A stretch of DNA of 64,000 nucleotides from positions 68,298,077-68,362,076 of the forward strand of contig CM060194.1 of the NCBI GenBank assembly GCA_030549335.1, read 5' to 3'. The notes below the pieces were generated by a model. It worked only from the letters and a program-made list of their open reading frames with translations, made no database searches and had not been told where the DNA came from. The position numbers and the translations under genes are program-made. The DNA is from Pontederia crassipes (taxonomy: Eukaryota; Streptophyta; Magnoliopsida; Commelinales; Pontederiaceae). Position 1 is the first letter of the stretch, and each line of letters begins with the position of its first letter. Below, one piece after another: positions 1 to 11,355 of this stretch.

Positions 1-3000
1 CTCCTTCTAGTTCTACGCCTCCTTCCAGCTCTCCCAAGCAAGACTCCCGGCCCTCTACCAGACTCTATGTCAGTGGTAAGAAAGAACGCGATTTTGGCAC
101 AATATTGGATGGCGTATATATCCATTTCTTTCTCGAAGCGAGTCTGCTATGAATGCTTCGATGAATTCTTGATCGGCGCTGACCTATTTCTTCCTGAAGG
201 GCTTTCTTTCCGCACAACCGAGGACAGTCTCAGGAATGCATTCCAAGGTTTCGGTCAGCTTGTTGAAGGTAATTTTCGCAACGTCTTTTTGTGTCATGTA
301 CATGTTATGTCTGTAGTTGGATGGATTACCAATGGATGTTGCTTTTACTTCGAAATTTTGTGAGGTTTCTCAGTGGTGTGAAAAGCAGGAGCCAGACTGC
401 TTAGTGCATTATGTATCATGCGTGCATTTGCAGTTCTGATGAAGTTTTTTTTTCCCGATTAAATGAAGGATACTAGAGTTGACCAAGAACTATTTAAACA
501 GAGATAATAAGTAGTTATTGTGCGCTAGATTGGTTAAAAGGATACCTATGTGTTGGAAAAATGCCCTCTTGGGCATATGGGCCGCGCGTGCGCGCGGCCC
601 ACGTGGGGCGAAGACATGCGATTCCCGCGTGCGCAATCGTCCACGTAGATTGCGCGCAGACCGTGTGATCGCACACACACGGACCGCATGATCCCACGCG
701 GATCGCGCTGTGGCACCCTTCTGCTCGTTTTGGCGCCACGAGGGGTGAAATCGAAAATCAATCGTTTAAATTCAAATTCAAATCTTCAACGGAAAACCAA
801 TGTTTCAAAAATAAATTAACTCTGAAAAATTTCAAAAATTTTGGCAAGACGTATGCGTAAATTTGTCTATACGTCACGTACAACAATTGATATATATCTC
901 TTCACAGATAATTAACTTCAAAACTTTAACATCACAAGCAGTTATAAAGACATTACAGGCAATTGATAATTCAACGAATAGCAAAAAGGGTGGGACATAT
1001 GCCCAAAATAGTGAGTCACAAGCTCACTCTCAAACTAAAATCACGAGCCAGATGCTCGTAAATCATATAACGTGAGCGTCCATCGCCCCACATCATAAAT
1101 CTAACATCTCACAAAATCTTGCAAGCATTCTTCAAACTAGCAATTCGTATAAGAAGGCAAATGAAATACAAGATAACTAAAATATCGACCATGCCTCTCA
1201 CACATGACCAATCCCTACCCTTTTATATTTCTTATTTTATGCCAAGCAAGCAAGCATGTAAGACTTTCATTCAGTACCTTAAAAAAAATAAGAGGAGTGA
1301 GCATAAAGAGGCTCAGTGAGTAAAACGACTATCTTAAATATTAAAATAGCGAAGGAAAAACCAACCTTTTCATTTTCAAAAATTATTCCAGACCCTTCTC
1401 ATTTCTCCAAAAAAATTCATTAAAATAATTATCATACCGAAATGAATTCTATGGATGCGCATGCATGATAATAAGATAACATCATAAAACTTGGGGAAAC
1501 ATCATCAAATATGGATATCCAATCTTCTCAATGGAGGAATCAATGTCACCCCTCGTATCTCATTGACACAGGATGATTGTTCTAATTCCGTCCCTCGTAT
1601 CCCATTGACACAGGACGTTGAACTGTCTTTCGTATCTCATTGACACAAGACTTCTTATCTCTTCTTTCCATCCCTCGTATCCCATTGACACAGGATGGTT
1701 GATCTAATTCCACCCTTCGTATCACTATATTGACACAGGGTGTTGAACCTGCTTTTCGTATCCCATTGACACAGAGCATACCGAGCCCCAAATCGGTCTA
1801 CCCGGAGTTGGCCAATCCTCCGATGTGAAAACACTCCGCCTTATGTGGATTTTACATGTAATGCATGAGTGCAATATCAAAAAGAAAATCTAAAACTTGA
1901 AATCATTATACTAAAGACACATTTCCTTTCAAAAGTAAATCTTTCATTTCAAGTAACAGGAGAAACTTCTACCAATTAAAGATTTCCACAATTCATAATA
2001 AAAATATCACAAGTCATATGAGAGCACATATAAGAAGCATACAAATAAATATGATTTTTACATGGGGAAAAACTATCACGAAAATTAGTCCCACATCGGA
2101 TGGGACAATGTCATCACTCAAAGGAGTTAAGTGGTTCATATCAATTGAGATAAGTTCCCTCACCTTGGATTCGTTGAGTCCCCAAATTATCCCCTCGTCC
2201 GAATCCAATCAAAAGTAACACAACCTATTATATTCATTACTTGATAAATTAATATTATAAAATTTAATTGATAATTCACTCTTCGCAACAACTCAACGTA
2301 TTTATCATAAGACAAGTCATATTATGGATTTGCTAAAATACTTACCGAGAAGGAAAAGAAGGCTTCGTCATCTAGTAATTGTCTAATCGAATTTAAACAA
2401 CCGAACCGTCGCCTCTGATTAACAACCCCTATAAGCGAAGTTCAAATTAATTTTTAAGACAACCTCAAATTAGGACTTTCACTACATTATAAAATTTACT
2501 TCTAGTTATCCGAACATTCATACCATAACCGTCGTCGCTCTCAAAATCACCGTCGCACCCGTCAAAATGTCGAAAAGGCCATTGAACGTCTTCTTCATCA
2601 CAAATAAAATAAAGTTACTTTAAATTTGTTCACATAACTGAAATCCAATCAAATGCACATTCCCATTCGCTTACCAACCATGATACGAGAACGAGTCGCT
2701 GGAAAGGTCGTCGGAGAACGATCGGACTTCGAAACCTACGAACCTAAAAAGGATTAACGACTAATTATTTTACGGACAGCAATCTGGTTTCTTTTTTCCT
2801 CACGTGTGCACCTATCAGAATGTCGAGATGAACTTGACCGGAGTTCCTCGTCGGTTCGTCGGAAAGTTCGCCGGAAAAGTTCGGAAAGCCCCCAAATCTC
2901 GGCCTCCTATGTGATTTGGAACAAAGATATGATTAAAACCCCTCAAAATGATCATAATCGACCTGAGAATGATGTACAATTCACTGGAGAAGGATCAGTG

Positions 3001-5894
3001 CGAATCGTCGCCGGCGAATTTTTCGTCTTTCTCGCGTTTTACCCTCGCTACGTCGCGCACAGTAGACCGATCATCTCATACCATATGAGAAAATATTCGT
3101 CTCGTCGTCCTCTTTCCGAAGACACCTCACACGCGAAAAAACGATGGTCGAACGGAGAACGGAGCATCGAAAGGGGCGGCGGCTGGAGAGTGGCTTGCGG
3201 ATACTGTAGCTATCGAAGCCGAGCGATTCTTCTTATTCTTTTTTTTAGCTGTTGTCCTTTCTTGCAAAATGACCAAAATGCTCATCTCTTTTAAACTAAT
3301 TCCACCGTTTCTCTTTTTTTTTTTAAAGGTGTTACACGCGCAATCCTGCGATTGCATGACACGAGATTCGCGCTATCACGTGATGCGTTCTATTTAACCC
3401 CTCGCCCAAGTCTCCCTCCCTTATAAAAGGTTTCGTTCACCCGAGGTTCGGTCTCCGATCCCGAGGTACAAGTGCGTTCGTCAAGTGCTCGTGGAAAAGC
3501 CCCGACGATCCGCTTTCGCTGCAAGAGGTATTCCACAACCTCCATGATTTATATATGTTATAAATCCAACACTATGATATATGTATCAAGGATAACACCA
3601 GCTGAACTGGTTAAAACTAAGCTTCATTAGGATGAATCTCAGGTACATTAAAGATGTCGTCTTTGCCAGTAGCTGCTGGCTCATGTACCAAAATGTTCTT
3701 CGTGAAAGAAGGATATTTCATAATTAAAAAAGTGGCAATGTGACTACATACATTGAAAATTTTGTTTCAGCATCACATATGTGACCACATCAGGCATATG
3801 GAAATCTATTATCTGGATTGTGCAATCATAAAGTGCATAAAATAAATAAAACAACTTTAACACAACAATGGGCGCCTGGTACTTTCAAAGTAATGGCTTG
3901 TTCCACGAGCCAACTAGGCATAACCACCGAATGATCTTGCAAATGGAAACATAGATCAAGCCTTCTATTCATCTGCAGTTATGTGGAATCATGAGCTGGA
4001 GAACCTAATAACCAATTTATAAATTGTTCTTATTTATGTGATGTGGACAGTGAACCTGGTCATGGATAGGATAGCAAACAGGCCAAGAGGATTTGCCTTC
4101 CTACGCTATACCACGGAGGAGGAGTCCAAGAAGGCCATTGAAGGCATGCACGGAAAGGTAAGTCTAGCAGTCTAGGTACCTCTACATATGTGTTTATTGC
4201 AGAAATTACAATAGTCATATTATTTCAGGAATGATAACTATTAATCTTCTAATTGCTTAACATCAGTGGTAAGATACTAATTGTAATAATTTAAACCTAT
4301 TTTTTGTGTATGCTGTTTTTGAAGTGAATGTAATAGCTGCTTTAGAATACAATAGTTCAAGTGAATGGTAAGTTGCTACGTATAGATGGGAACAACCCAA
4401 TGCAGAAGCTATAGTTAAGAAAAAAGACAAACAGCATAAGGCTGAGACTTATGAGAATTCCGTAACATGGGTAACATGTATCAACGAATGATTTGTTTGA
4501 TGGGTAAACGATTTGAACCCCGGTGGGGAGACCCAAGTCCATTTCAGATCACTGGAGGGAGAGGGTTTAGCTGTAACACTTCACCACTCAGCTAGAATAG
4601 TCAGGGAACTAGTAGTTTCCTGGATATCAATAATTGCCAACAATAATGTAACCAAAAACAGTGGAGAACTTGTGGTTTTCATTTAGACTGAAAAAAAGAT
4701 GTGGTAGTCATATGCACCACACAAGTCATGAAGATATGACTCAGGTATCCATGGTCCATCAAGATGGACAAAGGAATGTTTATAGTGCTCGCCTCAGTGG
4801 GGCTTAAGTTATTACTCAATTTGTGTAATATGATCATTGAAGCGTTTATTGAACTAGACCCAGGAGTTTAACTGATAAAAGCAGCGAGGATTGGTAAAAC
4901 CTTTCTAAAGGCTATAGCACATAACTATTTGGCTCTGATACAAATATCACTTGTTGATTTTTGCCTTTAAGCCAATTCTCAATCTTGAGCTTTTCCGTAT
5001 TTGATTTAAAGATCTAATCCTTGCCTCTTCTACCACATCTTAGCACACTGTTATTCACATGTTCATCAATTTCCTTGCTAGTTATGTATTGCAATACCAG
5101 AAACCTTTCTTTTCATCGTGTTGTAAAGATATTGGAGAATGCTGATGTATACCACTTAGCAATTTTGTTTATCTTAGATGGCTCGTTCCTGAAGCATATG
5201 ACATCTGTTTGCTTCGAAAAAACATTACCTTTGACATACAAGTAAAAACTGAATGGGGCTTGCGCCTAAAATCGACTAGGCCTAAACTTAAGCAAAGACA
5301 GGGTAGATTAATCCTACTATACAGGAGGCACCTCTAACCAATGGGTTCCTAGAGGCCAGTTTTCCCGCCCTTTGCGCTAGCCAATCTGCACATATATACT
5401 CTGCTGTATGGCCCATGGGTGTGTAGGATTTCCAGCTTCCAATCCATAGCTAACTGGCTATTGCTGTCGTCAAGCTTCTCTTCTGAGTTGTCCTTGAGTG
5501 TGATCCTCTGAGTACCTCCATCACCACTTTGAAGTCCAACTTGACCACTATCTTCATGTATACTCAGTCCCATGCCAAATGGAGACCTATGGAAACTGAC
5601 CATAACTCTGTGGCATCGTAGGCTGATAGAGCCCCTATGTTATGCATGAATCCGCCCACCCAGCAGGATAAGTTTATATGGTATTGTTTGATAATTTGCC
5701 TCAGATTCCACTGCTTTTATCTTAGAAATTGTGCAGGCTAGATAGATAAGTTTATATGAGTTCATCAGTATGCTTCAGATTACCGACATTGTTCATTTAT
5801 GCAGTTTCTAGATGGAAGAGTAATTTTTGTGGAAGTTGCAAAACCAAGGTCAGAGCTACGCCAAGGATCCAGACAAACTCCACAGCGATACTAA
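1..5894 (+). CDS. Organelle RRM-domain RNA-binding protein (ORRM6-like), 3' part of gene
   Basis: Coding exons are 1-75 (5' end outside the window), 200-268, 4051-4157 and 5805-5894, with stop TAA at 5892-5894. All junctions are GT..AG and all phases agree. Exon 1 ends in a Ser/Pro-rich linker followed by the RRM RNP2 strand LYVSG. Exon 2 gives LSFRTTEDSLRNAFQGFGQL. Exon 3 carries RNP1 as RPRGFAFLRY. Exon 4 gives FLDGRVIFVEVAKPRSELR and a short basic tail. One complete RRM with a short tail is the layout of plant organelle RRM proteins (ORRM6, glycine-rich RBPs), which bind organelle transcripts and help RNA editing. The transit peptide would lie upstream of the window. Intron 2 is 3.78 kb because nested solo LTRs are inserted in it. 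The exons themselves are undamaged, so the gene may be functional. The exact paralogue is inferred from memory of ORRM6. Confidence 0.85.
579..600. repeat. GC-rich perfect inverted repeat in solo LTR B
   Basis: Two perfect 10-bp arms, GGGCCGCGCG and CGCGCGGCCC, are separated by TG. They could form a stable hairpin in DNA or RNA. A second short palindrome, GCCCTCTTGGGC, lies just upstream at 563-574. Both sit near the LTR start, in an island far richer in GC than the surroundings. Confidence 0.8.
709..3336 (-). mobile_element. Solo LTR A, copy 1 (2628 bp), nested in solo LTR B
   Basis: On the minus strand it begins TGTAACACC at 3336 and ends GTGCCACA at 709. It is flanked by the perfect 5-bp duplication CGCGC (plus-strand 704-708 and 3337-3341). 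Its sequence matches the outer element at 52411-61856 along its length, in the opposite orientation: both start TGTAACACC, both share the AAGGCGGxGTGTTTTCAC segment, and both end near GGCGCCAAAA..CACA. It contains a 6-unit minisatellite at 1551-1777. Open frames in it (for example 2806-3294) are not genes, because they lie wholly inside the LTR. The very long LTR suggests a large gypsy-type parent. Confidence 0.85.
1551..1777 (-). repeat. Minisatellite in solo LTR A copy 1, about 35-60 bp unit x6
   Basis: Six diverged copies carry a core CGTATCCCATTGACACAGG on the plus strand. Spacers alternate between a TTGATCTAATTCC-like and a TTGAACCTG-like sequence. Copy 2 of the same LTR family has a homologous array at 60650-60905 with core GATATAGTGACACGAGG on its plus strand, so the array belongs to the LTR family. 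Confidence 0.8.
4158..5804 (+). other. Intron 3 of the RRM gene
   Basis: The donor GTAAGT is at 4158 and the acceptor TGCAG ends at 5804. A minus-strand open frame of 84 codons (5349-5603) shows no domain that I recognise. I see no transposon ends. The stretch is AT-rich. Confidence 0.6.
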
Positions 5895-7806
5895 GGCTGC
5901 TATGTCATATATCTGCATTTTAATTTAACTTTATGATTTTATATACATTTTGTTTAAGCTCTTCTGAATGGCAGGGTGTCCATAATCGTTGTAAGTTGAT
6001 ACAGATGCAAAATTCCGTGCACAAGCTCCTATCGATTTCACAAGAGAAATAGGCTATTTTGCCTCGATCTTGGTTGTTGTATACAGGCAGACCAGTTTAC
6101 TTCGTAATGCACAGTATTGTTGCACGCTTTTGCACCAAAAAGGAGTTATGCGACTCAACTTTTGGGATTATAGTTTTTTTAATTAAAATTGTGTTTGTAT
6201 TAATCTCAATATTCATTTTGTATTTTCATCATCGCTCGTCTCATTCCTCTACACAAGTTCTTATATTAATCATTTTTTTTTCGTTGTTAATTATTGTATC
6301 TAGAAGTTCATTGAATCTTAAATAATCTGCTTCGAGATACTATTGTTCATTAATGTAGTTGAATCTATTAATGAGATGAATTAATTATTTTATATATTTT
6401 CGAGATCAATACAAATAAAAAAAGTTAATATATTTCCTTTATTAAGATTTGTACACATCAATCGGTAATTATATGGTAGGCCTTCATGCATGACATCTAG
6501 TTGCCGCACGCATGCTGCTCGTGTGTCGGAAGTTCCCTTACCGTCCATAACCTTATGGCTTTTGAATTTATACAGAAATCATAGTCTTATTAATATAACA
6601 AGGTTATTGGGAAGTTTTTTTCGTCAAATAAAAAAAAGTTATTTTTCCATTTTTTTTTCATTGCAAAAGTTCATCCTCCGTTTTCAGCTTCGCCCTTGGT
6701 CTAACATTTTCTATCGTTTTCTTTTCTTTTGGCATTTGAAGCAACTATTGACTATGATGTGTGTGTATATACATACCAAGCTGGCACTTCATATCTTCCA
6801 TCAACATCTTGTTCAATAATATATCTTCTGATTTCCTAACAGTACCTTCTAATATATCTAGCACCTAACTATATCAAGAATTTTGTCGACCATCTAATAA
6901 AAAATGGGGGCAGTCTTATATTTCTGATATCTGCAGTTTTGACACCACCTTGCCACGATACCGCCTGCACCTTCCCCCTCACAATATTTTCTCACTCGCC
7001 GATCTCTTTGTTCCAGGCTTCCATCTCTCTCCCTCTCTCTCCCCACTTTATATGAGGTTATTTCTTATCCTTGACATCTTGAAAACAGTTGCGACGGCTT
7101 TTGCAGTACCGTTATTAATTTCTGGTGATCTTCTTAGCTTAGAAAGCTCAACGTATTCCAGGACTAACTATATTCAACTGTGCACTCGTTTTGTTTTTGA
7201 CTATTGGGTGTTTTTATGTATGCTGGTAGATCCCACGATCCTGTATATCGTATGTTTATAATGACAAAATTTAGCTTGGCATGCTGGATGCTTCCTGCAT
7301 CTGTGAAATTTTTTTTTTTCAGCACATCTTAGATGAAGACATGCAAGAGAACAGTTGCAGAATATGCCTATTCAAGTGCGCATTGCTGGAAAAATCATTC
7401 TACTTCTAAAATGACTGTCATTTGGCCCTGTAAGTACAAGTCTTGACCTCCAGTTATTATTTACTTCCTCAAACAATAGAGAAAAAGGAAAAAAAAAACA
7501 AATAAGAAGTTTTGCAATTTGCTACACGTTAGCTGATATGACTGGAACTCATATTGGCATCTATTTTTTCTTATCCCATATCTCACGTATCTTCCGCTAG
7601 GAATCCACAGAAAGTAAGTTATAATCCAGTATATGCTTCAGGTCCTTTCAAACTATTTATCAATAAAAATAAATAACTTAATACACGAGCTTTTACAATA
7701 AATAATATGCATAACATTCAGTAGGTATAAGTGCATAACATTAATTAGCAGTTCCTTTGCTTTCGTGAGACATGAAGCTAGAAGATATTAGTTCATACGA
7801 TCACTA
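5895..7806. other. 3' flank of the RRM gene and intergenic AT-rich DNA
   Basis: This should hold the 3' UTR and polyadenylation region of the RRM gene, followed by intergenic sequence. Short open frames (for example 6059-6325, 6490-6819 and 6950-7261) are AT- and pyrimidine-rich, hydrophobic by composition, and match nothing that I know. No transposon ends were found. Confidence 0.5.
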
Positions 7807-7814
7807 TATATATT

Positions 7815-8382
7815 CATGGGCGGCCCTACATAGAGACTAATGGGGTCAATTGACCCCATTAATCTCTAATTATTAGCCTTATTAGGTATTAATATATTAT
7901 GGATATTTTGAATATTTTCAAAATTAGATGTTATTTCTTTGAATGTTTTTTTAAATATTGTTTCCTCCCTTATATTCCTACATTTTATAATATTTGTTTC
8001 TTTTCTTAATTCATTTTCCCTCTTATTCTAAGTGATATTGGACAATTATTATTTGTCAAACTTATAATATTTTTCCAATTCTACATTTCCTTATACAACA
8101 AGAAAACATTAATAAAAAAATAAGAAATTCAAAGTTACATATATAGAACTTAAGGTTAAGTTTTGTATGATTATCAACATGTTTTCTAACCATATGTACG
8201 TATACTTTTATTAAATATTTTTAATCTCACTCATTAATTAACAAATAAATGTAATGTGAATAAAATATATGATATAAAAGATAAAGATAATATGGTGCAT
8301 AGTACACATTTTTAATTACTTTATTCATTATTATAAATATAAATTTGCACCCATTAGGCTCGGGGTCCTAGGTCCGCCCCTG
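7815..8382. mobile_element. hAT-like non-autonomous DNA transposon (MITE), 568 bp
   Basis: It is flanked by a perfect 8-bp duplication TATATATT (7807-7814 and 8383-8390), the length typical of hAT insertions. The terminal inverted repeats are imperfect. The left end reads CATGGGCGGCCCTA, the right end inverted reads CAGGGGCGGACCTA, and each is followed by TAATGGG about 20 bp inside. The interior is AT-rich and non-coding. A perfect 18-bp palindrome TGGGGTCAATTGACCCCA lies near the left end at 7838-7855. Termini of the form CAGGGGCGGACCTAG are common in plant hAT elements. Confidence 0.8.
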
Positions 8383-8390
8383 TATATATT

Positions 8391-10355
8391 TCTATCGCTT
8401 AATTGGCATATATGTTTGTGAAGACTGAAGGGTGAAAGGAGAGAGCTCATAAGTCATAACATGATTATGAATTCAACATGTCAAGTTTAAATTATTTTTC
8501 GCTATCAGTATTAATACTAACCACAAAGCTGAAAGGGTGAATTTTTTGTGATATTGGAGATTAGTTAAGTATATTTTCCTTGGGCATGATGATTACACTA
8601 ACAAGAAGGATGCAAGAACAGCTGATCAATATCTTGTAGTCGAAGTTGCAAGGTAGGCCAAGGAATCCATATGTATGTATGTGTGTATACATATATAAAG
8701 CCAGCATTAATTAAATTACATAATAAGTCCATGAGAAATGTGCAACTATATTCTTGTATTTTATCTTCCCTTTTTTGTTAAAAAATGGTTTTAAAGGAAA
8801 ACAAAATCCATTACGTTAAGCAGGTTCGATATTATATATTCAGTTTAATAGGCCGCAATAACAATCAGAACTGAATGTAGTAAAATATATGTAAGTAGAC
8901 TTGCCATTTAATGAATTTTTTTCTTAAATTGTCGTATGTTTATGATACTGAAAACACTTGGGGATAAAATAAATGAAAACTTAAAATTTCAAGCCTCAAT
9001 TATGCTAAATTAACATTATTGCTGGTAAAGTTTCGTAATATTAGTATATTTATGATGTAAAAGAGCACACTACTCTCAACATTACTAAAATTTGAATTAA
9101 TATTTATTATATTTTTTTACATGTCTACATATTAGCAAAATCACTTTGCCCTATCCTGTGTTTTATCTAATGAGAAATAAAATCAAGATCAATAGTTTTC
9201 TTCTCAATTCATTGCCCATAGCTAGCTGCAGAAGGAGAATCTAAAGAACCCATGCAAGTAGAGATTCATAAATTAATTAGGATCAAGTCAGACATAAATA
9301 TATTATTTTGATATGAATAGCATTAGCACGACAAGATGGTTATTTTAGAGTTCATACTCTGCTTTTATTTCCTGATAAAGAATGTTTGCGAACACACAGA
9401 CACTACATACAAGTTGTATGTATCATGGCCTGAGAACTGCCTTGCCTCCTCTTCCGTGGTCTTCAACTCTTCATTATATTAAAGAAGATCCCCAGAGATA
9501 AAACTTTTTTGTTTAGTTCATCTAAAATATATACCCGGGCAGCTTCGTCATCTCCACATGACCACATATAATTGATAACTCATCGTCATGTTGTGTAGGA
9601 CATTCCAAATAATTACATGCATCAGTAGAATGAGTCTGAGAATCACAAAAACAAAAACAAAAACAGAAGAATGGCCCATTATTACGACAAAGAAATCAAA
9701 CTAATGTCAATGAAAAATTAACCAAGAACACAGAAATCATTAATGCATAAGCTTCTAAATGTTTTATAACGTTTAGTATATATCTAAAGCATAATATGCA
9801 TTCGATTCAAGTTTTGTTTGCATGCATGTGCTTAACAAACTTAAGTATCACCTAACTTTCTGAAGCTAGTGACTAAAGTTTGTCGATCCTTCCCAAGATC
9901 TCCATAAGCATCCATGCTATTCTTAATGCTTATTTTGGTGGGAGGATCTAAGCTTAATTTTGCGTTGAGTTTTCAATATGTTTGTGTGCTGTTTTCATCA
10001 TTCCTCTGCTTAAACAATTCAAAAGCACATGACAACTATTGTCTGACCTGACTGAGAACAGTGTCTCTGAGATAAGTTTAAATTAAGATTCTCGGTAACA
10101 CGCACAGAACAAATAGTGTTACGAATACAAGAGAGCCCCCTCATCCCAGAGCCTCTTGCCGTGGGGTCCAAATTGCAGATGATAAAAAAGTAGAACAATT
10201 CTCAGGGATGCTGTTATTTGTTGGACTTGCAACTGGCCAATCAGGACAGTAGTAGAGGAAACAGCGAGTCTAAACAACGTTTGAATTGCTACAGATTGCA
10301 TGGCTTTGCACCAGAAACCAATGAAACAAATACTATAATTGATAAGCTTGCATGC
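8391..10355. other. Intergenic AT-rich DNA and 3' flank of the REVEILLE gene
   Basis: I recognise no gene. There is a short (CAAAAA)n tract near 9648-9665. The stretch 10119-10355 probably contains the 3' UTR of the minus-strand REVEILLE gene, whose stop is at 10356-10358. Confidence 0.5.
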
Positions 10356-10867
10356 TCAGTACAACTTTGATTTGTGGCTGTGGCTTACACTTTGGGCGTC
10401 CGAATAGATGGGACATGGTGGCTTGAGTTCAGGTGCCATGCTTGAAGCCTCAGAAGGACAAGTCTTTGCAAAGTGACCAGCCAATGGAACCACCTTTCCG
10501 AACAGCTTTATCGCTGCTACCTCTGCCAATGAAGCCTCTTCAGAACTCACCTTCCATCCTGGTAGATCATCCAGATCCTGATCCATGAATTGCATGATCC
10601 AATTGATTAATGAGCATCTGCTTTGGGTATCATTTTGAGAGGACGAGGATCCCATTCATTACATACCATATGTTTGTCCCCCTTGGTCATATCAGCAATT
10701 GGTGGAGTCTTCGTTCCTCCTCCGGTGCCATTGCCTTGGTTGCTTGACCTGCCGGCAGACTTATCCGAGCCCGAGGGACATAGAACTGAAGTTGGCGAGC
10801 GATCATCCTGCTCAGGGACTGAACGGGTCTGCAGTGAGCGCATTCCCAGTTACGGCAGGGCTCGGGA

Positions 10868-11275
10868 TGTTACAAAAATGGGAGAGAGGAATCGTACGAA
10901 ATACAAAAAAACACGAAGAGAAAAAATGGCGGTGGCTCTTTGTTATGAAATAATGATGATTACAAGGATGAGTCTCTGTCTAGACTCCTAGGGAGTTTAT
11001 ATAAGCACTTCCTTTAACAGATAATAGGAATTACATACGGACTGTGACTCTAAATAAATTTCCTGAAAATAGGACACCTATCTCGTAATAAGGAAATAAA
11101 TTAAATCCGAATCACATACAGAATACTCCTAAAAAATTTTCGCTCAGGGGACTCCGCCCCCTTGACCCCCCACAGGCTCGCTGACCGGGCAGCGAGACCC
11201 CCGTAGGGAAATTCTGCTGAAGCGCCTGACTATGTAGGGAGACCAACTGGGTTCAGATTCAAGGCATTATTAATA
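10868..11275 (-). repeat. 3' LTR of the Copia element
   Basis: This 408-bp copy aligns along its whole length with the 407-bp 5' LTR, with scattered substitutions and small indels. The outer end reads TGTTACAAAAATGGG on the plus strand. The inner terminal dinucleotide has decayed from TG to TA (minus strand). Confidence 0.85.
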
Positions 11276-11355
11276 AATCTCCACTTTGACTTGAATCGTC
11301 TTCAGAGGACACAAAACCATGCCACGCCGCCTCCAGCCCCACCTCGGGACTATTA

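Larger units (their letters stand above)
551..3571 (+). mobile_element. Solo LTR B (about 388 bp, Copia-like), interrupted by solo LTR A
   Basis: It starts TGTTGGAAAA at 551 and ends ATCCAACA at 3571, so the termini are TG..CA with 5-bp complementary ends. Both sides are flanked by the 5-bp target duplication CTATG (546-550 and 3572-3576). Subtracting the nested insertion (709-3336 plus its duplicated 5 bp) leaves 388 bp. A TATA-like TATAAAAGG lies at about 3423 in the plus direction, which sets the orientation. No internal retrotransposon domain is present, so it is a solo LTR from recombination between the two LTRs of a former element. The family is assigned only by size and the TGTTGGA start. 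Confidence 0.8.
269..4050 (+). other. Intron 2 of the RRM gene, enlarged by nested solo LTRs
   Basis: The donor GTAATT is at 269 and the acceptor ACAG ends at 4050. The interval 546-3576 is transposon (solo LTR B with solo LTR A inside). Removing it leaves an intron of about 0.75 kb. The remaining parts, 269-545 and 3577-4050, show no coding signal or further repeat that I can recognise. Confidence 0.8.

Noticed and set aside
490-761. Minus-strand Arg-rich open frames
   Set aside because: They come from the GC-rich LTR B sequence and cross its boundary into LTR A.
2806-3357. Overlapping long open frames on both strands
   Set aside because: They lie entirely in solo LTR A and have homologous, differently broken frames in the second copy at 52399-52962. 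They are LTR sequence, not genes.
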